A stretch of DNA of 64,000 bases, taken from contig OZ242191.1 of the NCBI GenBank assembly GCA_965205915.1, forward strand, positions 310,001-374,000, written 5' to 3'. Below the pieces are notes generated by a model. The model was not told the origin of the DNA. It ran no database searches and worked only from the letters and a program-made list of their open reading frames with translations. Numbering within the stretch: position 1 is the first letter of the stretch; each line of letters starts with the position of its first letter. Below, in pieces: positions 41,801-50,696 of the stretch. The DNA comes from VXMO01 sp965205915 (GTDB lineage: Bacteria; Chloroflexota; Dehalococcoidia; UBA6926). The translations under genes were made by a program, and so were the position numbers.

Positions 41801-42947
41801 TCAATGGATATACGTGGAGGAGGACGGAACGAAGGAGGGCGAGACCACCGGCACGGACTCCACGTCGCAGACATATGGCCTCACATCGGCGGATACCGAT
41901 AAGTACTTGCAGGTGGAGGTGACGTTCACGGATACGAACAGCAGCCGCGTGACGAAGTTGGCCAATATGCGGACGCCGCAGATTAGCGATGCGCCACCCA
42001 GGCCGGACGGAAACTACGATGCAACGGGGACCGTGATCATTAGTAACACGACGCCGGAGGTGGGTGAGAGCCTGACGGCATCCCTATCCGATGTGGCCGA
42101 CAGAAACGGTCTGACCTCGCCGAGGTATCGCTATATATGGTATAACGGCGGGCGGCCAGTATTCGGCGGTGAGGGCAACACGTATCGAGTCCAGGTTGAA
42201 GACATCGGGCTTACGTTGTCCGTGCGAGTTCGGTTCAGGGATGACATGGGATTTACCGAGATTCTGGAGAGCGAGGATACGGAGATGGTGCCGAGCGGGC
42301 CGGTGATTGTACCGGCCGGGGATTACTTCTGGGACAACGACCCAACGACGGATAACACAATCAGCGTTAATACTTCGGTGATGAATTACTCCTACCTGCC
42401 CGCCGACGCGACGTTCACGTATCAATGGATATACGTGGACCGGGGCGAGGAGCCTCCGCTGGTTTTGCCCGGCGAGATGTCAGATACGTATACCCTGACT
42501 GAGGCGGATGACATGCGGTCCTTGCAGGTGCGGGTGACGTTCACGGACACGAACAACGACTCCGTGACGAAGTTGGCCAATATGAAGACGCCCCTGATCC
42601 GCGAGCGGCCGCCACTGAAGACTCCGAGGGCAGTGACCGCCACGACGTCGTTTGTAGGCGGGAGCGTGAGGCTCAGTTGGGATCTGACATCGCTGGGGGA
42701 AAACCCGTCCGGTTTCAAGTATCGCTACAAGCCGACTGCGCTGTTGGGCAACGCGCCGTTCACGGACAGCGATTGGGTCACGGCGCCGGGCGGCTCAAGC
42801 GCGCGCTCTGTGACGATAACGGACAACCTCATCAATAGTGCCGGATACACATTCGAGGTGGCATCGTATTCGTCGCAGGTGGTGGAGAGCGAGGCAACCA
42901 CAGAACGCGCGACGACGGTCTATCGGCAAAAGACGAGAGGCTGCTAG
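38823..42947 (+). CDS. Exported Ig-like repeat surface protein A
   Basis: A 1374-residue predicted cell-surface protein. Residues 1-60 are a long Arg-rich cytoplasmic lead, 61-80 a hydrophobic segment, and AVAQ (90-93) a plausible signal-peptidase site. Then come an Fn3-like domain with two cysteines (96-205), a beta domain (206-355), and four alternating pairs of Ig-like modules. The alpha modules (from about 359, 613, 856, 1069) have WLRxGxPI, DIGxTLS and PSGPVI motifs. The beta modules (from about 460, 719, 957, 1163) have GYFWDD, NTISVDTS, MNYSYLP and TFTYQWIYV motifs. A Pro-rich linker interrupts at 588-600. A last Fn3-like domain (1264-1374) ends YRQKTRGC. No LPxTG or membrane anchor at the end. 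Function unknown; adhesion or envelope structure is plausible. Confidence 0.85.
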   Translation: MAKESAGGGEGRQGRRRWRIRNALGLLLRPSRIDFGGDVPSGSPLGGGALAALRMRRGALTHGILVLAMMAALLASVIIVPRGLNGPPAAVAQSVCGPATIALSPLAEGFSIRFTYDSSGNNMNPTGYRFRHALDSGAFEGEWSEVASSELDTGFIAANEWRLAIRIVNLEPLTLYKVQAQARCNDNTTSAGAATTGTVTTEKTRTYSITLTRGGTEITELQEFHTATLTFTLDSADVFDRDVDISVLILGETHSYQSNVLPAVLADEVTIASSGGSAGQSGTQTLSSAQTTLSWTITAVQDNTLHSASLTDDEYPLESAMFYVSLDGSNNGALARMSGSWDGFLRIRDSALSEIGVTTGTVLIQDSSTGTGPEIRDTLTARVTGVSDTEGAPSGGYVYEYAWLRNGAPILDADASAYVVSVDDVGGTLAARVQFRDALNNLETLTSDEEVAVPSGPVILAPNGYIWDSHPQTDNTITVDTSTMNYSYMPASPTFSYLWRYVDAAGAEVVVYEQDANEGGMNSLTPPGIGWSLVFAPGNTTPGSSSYALAEVDNNKYLQVTVSFTDADNFLHTRWANVQTPLITESTQPPPPPPPPPPPTPTATPEPNIKATGTVLIDNTTPEPRQTLTASFNDLEDLNLDPMNEDASFANTFTATLGFVWLRAGQPIDGATEDTYVVQGEDVGLTLSARITFKDLLDNDEMLTSDPTSVVASGPVIQAPSGYFWDDDPTTANTISVDTSVMNYSYLPANPTFTYQWIYVDVEGTEERVYEDANGMQFVNPETISLGYFRVYAAGNTTPSSDEYELAMADDEKYLQVRVSFTDTNSVLQTKLANIQTPQISEFTEPPDQFGNYDARGTVTISDTTPEIRDSLTASLINVSDRNGLISATYSYQWYDGGQPIRHAEGDLAVGDTYEVEVKDIGRTLSVQVQFTDDDGFSEMLTSEPMAAAPSGPVIEVASGYFWDDSPTTDNTISVDTSVMNYSYLPANATFTYQWIYVEEDGTKEGETTGTDSTSQTYGLTSADTDKYLQVEVTFTDTNSSRVTKLANMRTPQISDAPPRPDGNYDATGTVIISNTTPEVGESLTASLSDVADRNGLTSPRYRYIWYNGGRPVFGGEGNTYRVQVEDIGLTLSVRVRFRDDMGFTEILESEDTEMVPSGPVIVPAGDYFWDNDPTTDNTISVNTSVMNYSYLPADATFTYQWIYVDRGEEPPLVLPGEMSDTYTLTEADDMRSLQVRVTFTDTNNDSVTKLANMKTPLIRERPPLKTPRAVTATTSFVGGSVRLSWDLTSLGENPSGFKYRYKPTALLGNAPFTDSDWVTAPGGSSARSVTITDNLINSAGYTFEVASYSSQVVESEATTERATTVYRQKTRGC

Positions 42948-42982
42948 CTGTACTATTGCACAGCACAATTGCATACACGGCC

Positions 42983-43025
42983 AAGTGGCCTCGAACTATG
43001 ACATGGTTCGAGGCCACTTTCGTTT
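42983..43025 (+). terminator. Terminator after surface gene A
   Basis: A 14-bp stem AAGTGGCCTCGAAC / GTTCGAGGCCACTT (42983-42996, 43006-43019) followed by TCGTTTT. The gene B terminator at 47594 has the same stem, showing that the 3' flank was copied with the gene. Confidence 0.85.
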
Positions 43026-43088
43026 TGGTTGCTTTGTACTTTTCTTGCGCGTGGCATCGTGTCATTCAGAGATGGTCGGCATATTCGG

Positions 43089-43337
43089 ATGGCGGCTTTT
43101 ATCCTTGCCGTGTCCGTTGCGCTGCCGGCATGGGGCCTAAGGGCGGCGGACGGGGGGCGGCGGCGGTCAGCGGCGTTGTCGATGCGGACGGGTATTACGG
43201 ACGCCAATGATGACGATGCGCCGGATGACCTGAGGCACGAGTGGCTTCCGGATGAGCGGAGTTTGGGGGACGGCGCCGTCCTTGAAACGCACCCTCCACC
43301 CAGGGAACGATTCCGGCGGCTGAAGGTCAAGCCATAA
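43089..43337 (+). CDS. Small exported ORF or relic between surface genes A and B
   Basis: An 82-residue reading frame with a signal-peptide-like N terminus (AAFILAVSVALPAWGLRAADG), reminiscent of the start of surface protein D (GVILAAAVALLAWGQ). The rest (DANDDDAPDDLRHEWLPDER) has no recognised domain. No good ribosome-binding site. It may be the leftover 5' end of a former array member. The 491-nt gap 42948-43439 holds otherwise only the gene A terminator and the gene B leader. Confidence 0.3.
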   Translation: MAAFILAVSVALPAWGLRAADGGRRRSAALSMRTGITDANDDDAPDDLRHEWLPDERSLGDGAVLETHPPPRERFRRLKVKP

Positions 43338-43439
43338 CCTTGCGAATGCACGGGCGCCTGCTGTAGCTTTGTACCATGTCTAAAATGGTGCATACTAAGT
43401 ACCTTGTGATGTGACCTTGTTATGTAGGAGGCCTCGGCC

Positions 43440-46400
43440 ATGGCTGGAATGAACACGAACGACGGCGGTGAGGGGCGGCAGGAGAGGCGGCGTTGGCGGG
43501 TTCGCAACGCTTTGGGTCTTTTGTCGTGGCCAAACAGGATCGTCTCCAGTGGAGATGTACGGTCAGGTAGTGCCCCGGGGGGCGGGACGTTGGCTGCGTT
43601 GCGAATGCGGCGAGGCGCGCTAATCCCCGGAATTCTTGCTCTCGCGATGATGGCCGCTTTGCTCGCTAGCGTGATCATCGTTCCGCCGGGTTTGAATGGG
43701 CCACCGGCAGCCGTAGCGCAGGGCACGGTATGCGGACCGGCTATACTCACATTGAGCCCACTCGCAGAGGGACTTTCGGTCACGTTCAAATACGATTCGA
43801 GCGAAGAAACCATGGCTCACCCCACGGGATACCGCTTTCGGCACGCTCTCAGTGGAGGGAACGATTGGAGCGGCTGGGATGACTTCACAGTCACCTCGGG
43901 AGTATTTATATTTAACGCGACGAGTGAGTGGACTGCGTCCAAGACAGTCTACCAACTCCAGCCGCTCACCTCGTACAAGGTGGAGGCTGAGGCGCGGTGC
44001 AGCCCGACTTCGACCAGCAGCACCGCGACGTTAAAAACCGTAACGACCTCAAAGACACGGACAGTTAGCATCACCCTGACAAGGAACGGAGCGCCGATAA
44101 CGGAGCTTCTGGAGGGTGAAGCGGGCACGCTGACGCTTACGTTGGATTCAAGCGATGTCTATGTCGTCGATGTGGGCGTTTCGGCCGAGATCATTCCATC
44201 GTCGGAAGTCTTTCAAGGCACTGCACTCCCGCAAATCCTTCAGGACGATGTCTCGATCGGGACCGGCGGCGCATTTGAGAGAAAGACGCTGGGCAGTCGC
44301 GAGACCACGCTTTCGTGGACAGTTACGGCGGTTGTGGACAGCGTGCAACATAGCGATTCCCTGACTGACGATGAGCACCCACGTGAGTCCGCCCTTATCA
44401 TTATTTCTCCCGCCAGTGTCGCTAACGGCGCTTTCGAGGTTTCCAGCAGCTCCTGGAACGGCGCTCTGCGGATTAGGGACAACGATCCGACTAACCCCGT
44501 GCCGTTCGGCAACAACCCGGCTCAGGCCACCTTAACCGTCCTGGACAGTTCTCCGCTCACCGGACCTGAGGTTCCTGACACCCTCACCGCGTCCTTGGGC
44601 CTCGTCACAGACGCGGACGGAGCGCCGGCGGGCGGCTACGTTTTCGAGTACGCGTGGCTGGATGACGGTGTACCGATTCCGGGCGCTGTGAGTACCACTT
44701 ATGAGGTGGGCGTCGATGACATCGGTAGGACATTGACCGCGCGGGTTCAATTCAGGGACGCCCTGAACAATCTGGAGACGCTGACGAACGATTTGACGGC
44801 TACCGGGTTGACGAATGTGGTGCCGAGGGGGCCGGTGATTGAAGTGCCGACGAACGGTTACGTCTGGGATACCGACCCGCAGACCGATAACACAATCACC
44901 GTTGATACCTCGACGATGAATTACTCCTACCTGCCCGACCCCCCCCCAGAGTTCACCTATGTATGGATATACGTGAACGAAGATGGGACGTCGGAGGGCG
45001 TCGCGACCAGCGGCTTTAATCTTGATCCCGAGGGCTTTAATATTGATTCCAACGCGCACCAGTCATATCGCCTGAGAGAGGCAAACGAAGGTAAGTACTT
45101 GCAGGTGGAAGTTTCGTTCAGGGATGCGGACAACATCTTACACACCAAGCTTGCCAACGAGCGGACGCCGGTGATTACCGAGTCCACTATCACGCCGCCT
45201 CCGCCACCGCCAACGGCAACGGCAACTCCGGAGCCAAGCAACCCGACAACGGGCACCGTGATCATTGATGACACGTCGCCGGAGGTGGGCGAGACGCTGA
45301 CGGCTTCGGTTGACGATCTGCAAGACCTGGACCTGGATCCTTCTTTGGACCCACCCGCTTCCTTCTTTGATAAGTTTACGGCGACGCTGAGTCATGTATG
45401 GCTTCGCGGGGACCGGCCAATAGATGGCGCCACGGGGAGCACGTATGTCGTGCAGGGTGATGATGTCGGTCTTACGTTGTCCGTGCGGATGATGTTTAAG
45501 GATCTTTTGGACAATGACGAAATGTTGACGAGCGATCCGACATCAGTGGTGCCGAGCGGGCCGGTGATCCAGGCGCCCACCGGTTTCTTTTGGGACGACG
45601 ACCCAACGACGGCTAACACAATCAGTGTTGATACCTCGGTGATGAATTACTCCTACCTGCCCTCCGGCGCAACGTTCACGTATCAATGGTTCTACGTGGA
45701 CGAAGATGGAACGGAGCTGAGGGTATACGAGGACACTAACGGGATGCAATTTGTGAATCCCACCAACATCGCTCCCGGTTATACCCGGGTCTATGCGTCA
45801 GGCACTACTAGCTCGGATGAGTATGAGCTGACTTTGGTTGACGACGATAAGTACTTGCAGGTGAGAGTTTCGTTCACGGATACGAGCAGCGTCCTTCAGA
45901 CCAAGTTGGCCAATATCCAGACGCCGCAGATTAGCGAGTTCACTGAGCCACCCGGGCCGGATGGAAACTACCAGCCAAGGGGGACCGTGACCATTAGTAA
46001 CACGACGCCGGAGATCCGTGACAGCCTGACCGCATCCCGAGTCAATGTGTCCGACAGAAACGGTCTGATCTCGGCGACGTATAGCTATCAATGGTATAAC
46101 GGCGGGCGGCTAATACCCGGCGCTGTGGGCGAGACGTATGAAGTCGAAGTTAAAGACATCGGACGTACGTTGTCCGTGCAAGTTCAGTTCACGGATGACG
46201 ACGGATTTTCCGAGATGCTGACGAGCGAGCCGGCGGCGGTGGTACCGAGCGGGGCGGAGATTGAACTGGCCTCCGGTACTACCGGTTACTTCTATGACGA
46301 CGACGCAGCGACGGATAACACAATCACCGTTAATACTTCGGCGATGACTTACTCCTACCTGCCCGCCAACCCAACGTTCACGTATCAATGGATATACGTG

Positions 46401-47558
46401 GCCGAGGACGGAACGCCGGGGGGCGACGCCTCCGCCACGGACTCCACGTCGCAAACGTATGACCTGACTTCTGCGGATCACGATAAGTACTTGCAGGTGG
46501 AGGTGACGTTCGCGGGCGTGACGAAGTTGGCCAATACGCAGACGCCGCAGATTGCCGATGTGCCACCCGGGCCGGATGGATACAAGGCAACGGGGACCGT
46601 GACCATTAGTAACGCGACGCTTATTAACGCGGAGCCGGAGGTGGGTGACATCCTGACGGCATCCGTAGAGGATGTGAGGGACAGAGACGGTCTGGGCTCG
46701 CCGAGCTATCGCTATCAATGGTATAACGGCCGTTCGCCAATATTCGGCGCTGGGGGCATCCCGGCTATGGGCGATACGTATCAAGTCACAGTTGATGACA
46801 TCGACTTTAGGTTGTCCGCGGGAGTTCGGTTCAGAGATGCCAAGGGAAATAACGAGACGCTGCGGAGCGAGGAAACGGAGATAGTGCCGAGCGGGCCGCT
46901 GATTAGTAGAACGGCCACCGGGGATTACCTCTGGGACAGCGACCCAACGACCGATGACACAATCAGCGTTGTTACTTTCGTGATTGGTTACTCCTACCTG
47001 CCCGTCGGCCCAACATTCACGTATCAATGGATATACGTGAACGAGGACGGAACGAAGGAGGGGGACGCGGCGGGCACTCCTTCCACTATGCAGTCATATA
47101 CCCTGACGTCTGCGGATGACCTGAAGTACTTGCAGGTGGAGGTGACGTTCGACGACACGAGGACCAACGGCACCGCGACGAGGTTGGCCAACTCCGCCAC
47201 GGAGCTGATCCGCGAGCGGCTGCCACTGAAGATTCCGACGGGCTTAACCGCCAGGCCGTCGTCTGAAGACGGGAGCGTGAGGCTCAGTTGGGATCTGACA
47301 ACGCAGGGGGAAAACCCGTCCGGTTTCAAGTATCGCTACAAGCCGACTGTGCTGTTGGGCAACGCGCCGTTCACGGACAGCGATTGGGTCACGGCGCGGG
47401 GCGGCTCTAGCGCCCGCTCTGTGACGATAACGGGCAACCTCATCAATAATGCTGACTACACATTCGAGGTGGCATCGTATTCGCCGCGGGTGGAGGAGCG
47501 CGCGGCAACCACAGACAGGGCGACGGCGGTCTATCGGCAAAAGACGAGAGGCTGCTAG
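43440..47558 (+). CDS. Exported Ig-like repeat surface protein B
   Basis: A 1372-residue paralogue of surface protein A with the same order of parts: Arg-rich lead (RRRWRVRNALGLL), hydrophobic segment, AVAQ site, Fn3-like domain with two Cys, beta domain, four alpha/beta module pairs (alpha from about 363, 604, 847, 1051; beta from about 469, 711, 944, 1157), a Pro-rich linker after the first pair, and a terminal Fn3-like domain ending YRQKTRGC. Several stretches are almost identical to A at DNA level (for example 45460-45940 against 40880-41340), others differ by substitutions and short indels. AGGAGG lies 8 nt before ATG 43440. A and B appear to arise from duplication followed by patchy recombination. 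Confidence 0.85.
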   Translation: MAGMNTNDGGEGRQERRRWRVRNALGLLSWPNRIVSSGDVRSGSAPGGGTLAALRMRRGALIPGILALAMMAALLASVIIVPPGLNGPPAAVAQGTVCGPAILTLSPLAEGLSVTFKYDSSEETMAHPTGYRFRHALSGGNDWSGWDDFTVTSGVFIFNATSEWTASKTVYQLQPLTSYKVEAEARCSPTSTSSTATLKTVTTSKTRTVSITLTRNGAPITELLEGEAGTLTLTLDSSDVYVVDVGVSAEIIPSSEVFQGTALPQILQDDVSIGTGGAFERKTLGSRETTLSWTVTAVVDSVQHSDSLTDDEHPRESALIIISPASVANGAFEVSSSSWNGALRIRDNDPTNPVPFGNNPAQATLTVLDSSPLTGPEVPDTLTASLGLVTDADGAPAGGYVFEYAWLDDGVPIPGAVSTTYEVGVDDIGRTLTARVQFRDALNNLETLTNDLTATGLTNVVPRGPVIEVPTNGYVWDTDPQTDNTITVDTSTMNYSYLPDPPPEFTYVWIYVNEDGTSEGVATSGFNLDPEGFNIDSNAHQSYRLREANEGKYLQVEVSFRDADNILHTKLANERTPVITESTITPPPPPPTATATPEPSNPTTGTVIIDDTSPEVGETLTASVDDLQDLDLDPSLDPPASFFDKFTATLSHVWLRGDRPIDGATGSTYVVQGDDVGLTLSVRMMFKDLLDNDEMLTSDPTSVVPSGPVIQAPTGFFWDDDPTTANTISVDTSVMNYSYLPSGATFTYQWFYVDEDGTELRVYEDTNGMQFVNPTNIAPGYTRVYASGTTSSDEYELTLVDDDKYLQVRVSFTDTSSVLQTKLANIQTPQISEFTEPPGPDGNYQPRGTVTISNTTPEIRDSLTASRVNVSDRNGLISATYSYQWYNGGRLIPGAVGETYEVEVKDIGRTLSVQVQFTDDDGFSEMLTSEPAAVVPSGAEIELASGTTGYFYDDDAATDNTITVNTSAMTYSYLPANPTFTYQWIYVAEDGTPGGDASATDSTSQTYDLTSADHDKYLQVEVTFAGVTKLANTQTPQIADVPPGPDGYKATGTVTISNATLINAEPEVGDILTASVEDVRDRDGLGSPSYRYQWYNGRSPIFGAGGIPAMGDTYQVTVDDIDFRLSAGVRFRDAKGNNETLRSEETEIVPSGPLISRTATGDYLWDSDPTTDDTISVVTFVIGYSYLPVGPTFTYQWIYVNEDGTKEGDAAGTPSTMQSYTLTSADDLKYLQVEVTFDDTRTNGTATRLANSATELIRERLPLKIPTGLTARPSSEDGSVRLSWDLTTQGENPSGFKYRYKPTVLLGNAPFTDSDWVTARGGSSARSVTITGNLINNADYTFEVASYSPRVEERAATTDRATAVYRQKTRGC

Positions 47559-47593
47559 CTGTACTGTTGAACAGCACAATTGCATAGACGGCC

Positions 47594-47636
47594 AAGTGGC
47601 CTCGAACACTGTCAGTGTTCGAGGCCACTTTCGTTA
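47594..47636 (+). terminator. Terminator after surface gene B
   Basis: A 17-bp perfect stem AAGTGGCCTCGAACACT / AGTGTTCGAGGCCACTT (47594-47610, 47614-47630) with loop GTC, then TCGTT. It is a slightly extended version of the gene A terminator. Confidence 0.85.
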
Positions 47637-47813
47637 TGGATGCTTTGTGCTTTTCTTGATCGTTTTATTCACCTGAGCGGTGTATGTGGGAGACCACATA
47701 TCATTTTTCCTTGTTAGTGTCCCTTGCGGCCTATCCCAATAGCAATTTACACAGCGCCGCGGCGCGAATATATCACGACGAACCGAACGTGTGAAAGGGG
47801 CCGGGCTACGTCA

Positions 47814-48104
47814 GCGCGCGCCTCACGGACGGAGTGCGGCGGGAAGTTGTAGTGGTTGGGCCTCCCGCCCTGCCCTTGAGGGCCTGTCGGAGGGCGGACT
47901 CATCGACCTCGCGCGCGCCCGCCTCCACCATGACGATGGCGTTGCGGGAACCGGCGCCGACGAGATCAAGGTCACTCTCGTCGGCTTGGCTGTAGCGGAG
48001 AAGCCGTGGTCAGTTGTCCGACGAGGATCAGCAGACCTCTCCGTGTCGCATGGTCGTGGCGGTGGTCTTGCAAGGTGAGCGGTCAGGTCGCGTATACGTC
48101 TGCT
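47814..48104 (-). pseudogene. Shuffled relic of pnp and rpsO
   Basis: Three pieces match the functional genes at about 90% or better by eye, in the same order and orientation. 47814-47858 corresponds to pnp 36994-37034; 47870-47986 to pnp 37526-37647; 47991-48104 to rpsO 38264-38374. The pieces between them are deleted and the frame is broken, so nothing functional can be made. The relic sits in front of surface gene C just as intact rpsO-pnp sits in front of surface gene A. It lies in the 738-nt gap 47559-48296, whose remaining part (48105-48296) is the AT-rich leader of gene C. Confidence 0.85.
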
Positions 48105-48296
48105 TCGGGACGAGGGGGCGTTACATAAGAACAATGAGCAAATGGTATATATACACCTTTGAAAAACAGTACAAGTGGTAAATATGTACTCTTGCAGCAC
48201 GATTATATCCGATGTAGGTTTAAAATCCATTCACAGTGCTGAATCGGCTATATCTTCAGATAGAAATCCTAACCTTGTGTGCAGGAGGTCTCGGCC

Positions 48297-50372
48297 ATGT
48301 CCGGAATAAGCGCGGACGACAATGAGAAACACCGTGGGCGACAGGAAGGTGAGCGTAGGCGGATTCGCCGCGTAATGGCTTTTTTGTCGCTACCAGGTAG
48401 CATCGCCCTCAATAGCGGGGCTGTACGATCAGCAACTCCATCAGGAGTTGGAACGTTGACTCCATTTGGGGTTTGGCGGCGTCCGGTAATCCTTGGGATG
48501 ATTCTGTTTGCGATGATGGCGGCGCTAGTCGCTGCCCTGATTGTGGTTCCGCAAGGATCGAGCGGTCCACCGGCGGCGCTCGCCCAAACCACCTGCCTTA
48601 CTCCGATTGTTGTGCTTGAACGCAGGGCGGAAGGGTTCGATATCGTGTTCACGTATCCGGAAACGCCGGGATTGCTCCCCACGACATACCAGTATAAGTA
48701 CGCCCTGGTGGGAGACGCCTTTCCTACCACCCCCTGGAAAAACCTCGCGGGCGTCGGCGGCGTATTTACTGCGCCTAATCTCTGGTGGGCGAGTGTACCG
48801 ATCAGAGGGCTCCCGGTGCATACCGAGTATAAGGTCACGACCAGGACCCGCTGTGGCGTACCCCCCAACCACACGCTCAGCACTGTAGCAGCGGACCTGA
48901 CAGTAACGACCGAGGAGACCCGGGACTATAGAGTTACGCTAACAAAGGACGGTTCAGCGATTACCGAGCTCGCGGAGGGCGAACAGGCGACGCTGACGAT
49001 AACGATGGCGTCGGCCACCGACGTTTATGACCGCGATGTGGTGTTTCACGCCTACGTTATCAGGATCCCCCATAACTATCAGGGCGTCGATCTTCCGATC
49101 ATCCAGATAGGAGAGGTCACGGTCACGGGCAGCGGCGCAGCCTCTACCTTTATAGGAGCACGGACACTGCCCAGCGGACAGACCTCTGTATCGTGGACAG
49201 TGACAGCAGTCCAGGACTCCATAGCGCATGACGCTGATCCGGCGGACGATGAGCACCCCCTTGAATCGGTTTTTCTTGACATTCAACTTCACCTGGCCTC
49301 GGACGGAGAGATCGAAGCCATCAGCGGTTCAAAGCACGTTGCGCTGAGGATTCGCGATGGCGCCACTGCCATGATGCAGACACCGCCTGTGACACCGGTT
49401 GCGACACCGGTTGCGACTGTGGATCCGGCAAACACGCGAGCGACAGGCACCGTAACCATCGATGACACCACTCCCGAGATTGGAGAGACGCTTACCGCAT
49501 CCGTCTCCAACGTCGTGGATGCGGACGGCGAGCCGACGGGCGGTTTTGTGTACACCTACCAGTGGCTGCGGAACGGGCAGCCGGTACCGGGGGCTACCAC
49601 TGATAGTTATGTGGTGGGTGTAAGTGACATCGGTGTGACGTTTGCGGCGCAGGTCCGGTTCCTGGACGCCCTGGGCGTTCGTGAAACGCTGACGAGCGTG
49701 GCGACAATAGCGGTGCCAAGCGGCGCGGTGATTCAAGCGCCCAACGGCTACTTCTGGGATGACAACACGACATCCGATGACTCCATCACCGTTGATACGT
49801 CGACGATGAATTACTCCTACCTGCCCTCCGGCGCAACGTTTACGTACCAATGGATATACGTGGACGCGGGCGGAACGAAGGAGGGCGACGCCTCCGGCAC
49901 GGACTCCATGTCGCAGACATATGGCCTCACGTCAGCGGATGACATGAAGTATATGCAGGTGGAGGTGACTTTCACGGATACGAACAGCGCGTCCGTGATG
50001 AAGCTGGCCAATATGCAGACGCGCCAGATCGCGGAACGGCCATCGCTGGAGATTCCGACGAATGTGACCGCCACAGTGCCGAGGAACGGGGGCAGTGTCG
50101 CGTTGAGCTGGGGCCTGACGTCGCTGGGTGGCAACACGCCGTCCGGTTTCAAGTATCGCTACAAGCCGACTGCACTGGCCGACACCGAATTCACGGCATG
50201 GGCGACTGCTAGCGGCGGCGCGAGCGCGCGCTCCACGACGATAACGGGCAATCTCATCAGCAACGTTGAATACGTATTTGAGGTGGCATCGTATTCGCCG
50301 CAGGTGGTGGAGAGCGAGGCGACGACAGAACGCGCGATGGCGGTCTATCGGCACAAGATGAGGGACTGCTAG
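48297..50372 (+). CDS. Exported Ig-like repeat surface protein C (short form)
   Basis: A 691-residue relative of A and B with only one alpha/beta module pair. It has an Arg-rich lead, a hydrophobic segment (MILFAMMAALVAALIVV), an ALAQ cleavage site, an Fn3-like domain with two Cys, a beta domain, alpha (GTVTIDDTTPEIGETLTAS), beta (GYFWDDNTTSDDSITVDTS) and a closing Fn3-like domain ending YRHKMRDC. ATG 48297 follows AGGAGG at 8 nt, in a leader (AGGAGG-x-CTCGGCC-ATG) shared with gene B. The single pair makes this the likely minimal form from which module amplification gave A and B, or a deleted form. Function unknown. Confidence 0.83.
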   Translation: MSGISADDNEKHRGRQEGERRRIRRVMAFLSLPGSIALNSGAVRSATPSGVGTLTPFGVWRRPVILGMILFAMMAALVAALIVVPQGSSGPPAALAQTTCLTPIVVLERRAEGFDIVFTYPETPGLLPTTYQYKYALVGDAFPTTPWKNLAGVGGVFTAPNLWWASVPIRGLPVHTEYKVTTRTRCGVPPNHTLSTVAADLTVTTEETRDYRVTLTKDGSAITELAEGEQATLTITMASATDVYDRDVVFHAYVIRIPHNYQGVDLPIIQIGEVTVTGSGAASTFIGARTLPSGQTSVSWTVTAVQDSIAHDADPADDEHPLESVFLDIQLHLASDGEIEAISGSKHVALRIRDGATAMMQTPPVTPVATPVATVDPANTRATGTVTIDDTTPEIGETLTASVSNVVDADGEPTGGFVYTYQWLRNGQPVPGATTDSYVVGVSDIGVTFAAQVRFLDALGVRETLTSVATIAVPSGAVIQAPNGYFWDDNTTSDDSITVDTSTMNYSYLPSGATFTYQWIYVDAGGTKEGDASGTDSMSQTYGLTSADDMKYMQVEVTFTDTNSASVMKLANMQTRQIAERPSLEIPTNVTATVPRNGGSVALSWGLTSLGGNTPSGFKYRYKPTALADTEFTAWATASGGASARSTTITGNLISNVEYVFEVASYSPQVVESEATTERAMAVYRHKMRDC

Positions 50373-50409
50373 GGGTTCAGCAAGCCAGGATCTGAATGAA
50401 CGGGCAAGA

Positions 50410-50447
50410 GGGGCTCGGGCATCGAAACGGCCCGAGCCCCATTCTTT
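50410..50447 (+). terminator. Terminator after surface gene C
   Basis: An 11-bp stem GGGGCTCGGGC / GCCCGAGCCCC (50410-50420, 50430-50440) followed by ATTCTTT. Unlike the terminators of genes A and B. Confidence 0.8.
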
Positions 50448-50587
50448 GCGGCCCTATCCCTGCCCTGGGTCGGATTCGAGATATATCGGAACTCCTGACA
50501 CCTTAAGGAACTATATGTGACACAGAGTGCCTTCATGGTTGATAGGATTCCGAATCTGCTTTACTCTTACAATTGGTGCCATGCCGA

Positions 50588-50686
50588 CATCAACATGAAC
50601 AGTTGATGGCGGTAACAGTCTGAAAGGAGGCCCGGGCAAACCTCGGCCTTGGCGTGGCTTTGATGCCACGGAAGTCGTGAGCCCGG
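50588..50686 (+). promoter_or_regulatory. Structured leader of surface gene D, possible RNA regulator
   Basis: Within the 324-nt gap 50373-50696 a run of nested pairings lies before ATG 50697: CATCAAC/GTTGATG (50588-50594, 50602-50608), CCGGGC/GCCCGG (50632-50637, 50681-50686) and, inside it, CGTGGC/GCCACG (50653-50658, 50665-50670). The unpaired GGGCAAACC next to the second helix recalls conserved words of riboswitches, but the rest does not fit a class I know. A strong AGGAGG (50625-50630) lies 66 nt before the start and is not placed for initiation. Confidence 0.35.
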
Positions 50687-50696
50687 AACGCAGCGC

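Noticed and set aside
46110..47027. A 305-codon minus-strand open frame opposite surface gene B, with repeated residues
   Set aside because: The apparent repeats simply reflect the repeated modules of the real gene read in reverse.
50588..50686. Cyclic-di-GMP class I riboswitch
   Set aside because: GGGCAAACC is present, but the tetraloop, the GACGCAAAGCC segment and the 3' GGTTACCG part are missing, so only an unassigned structured leader is reported.
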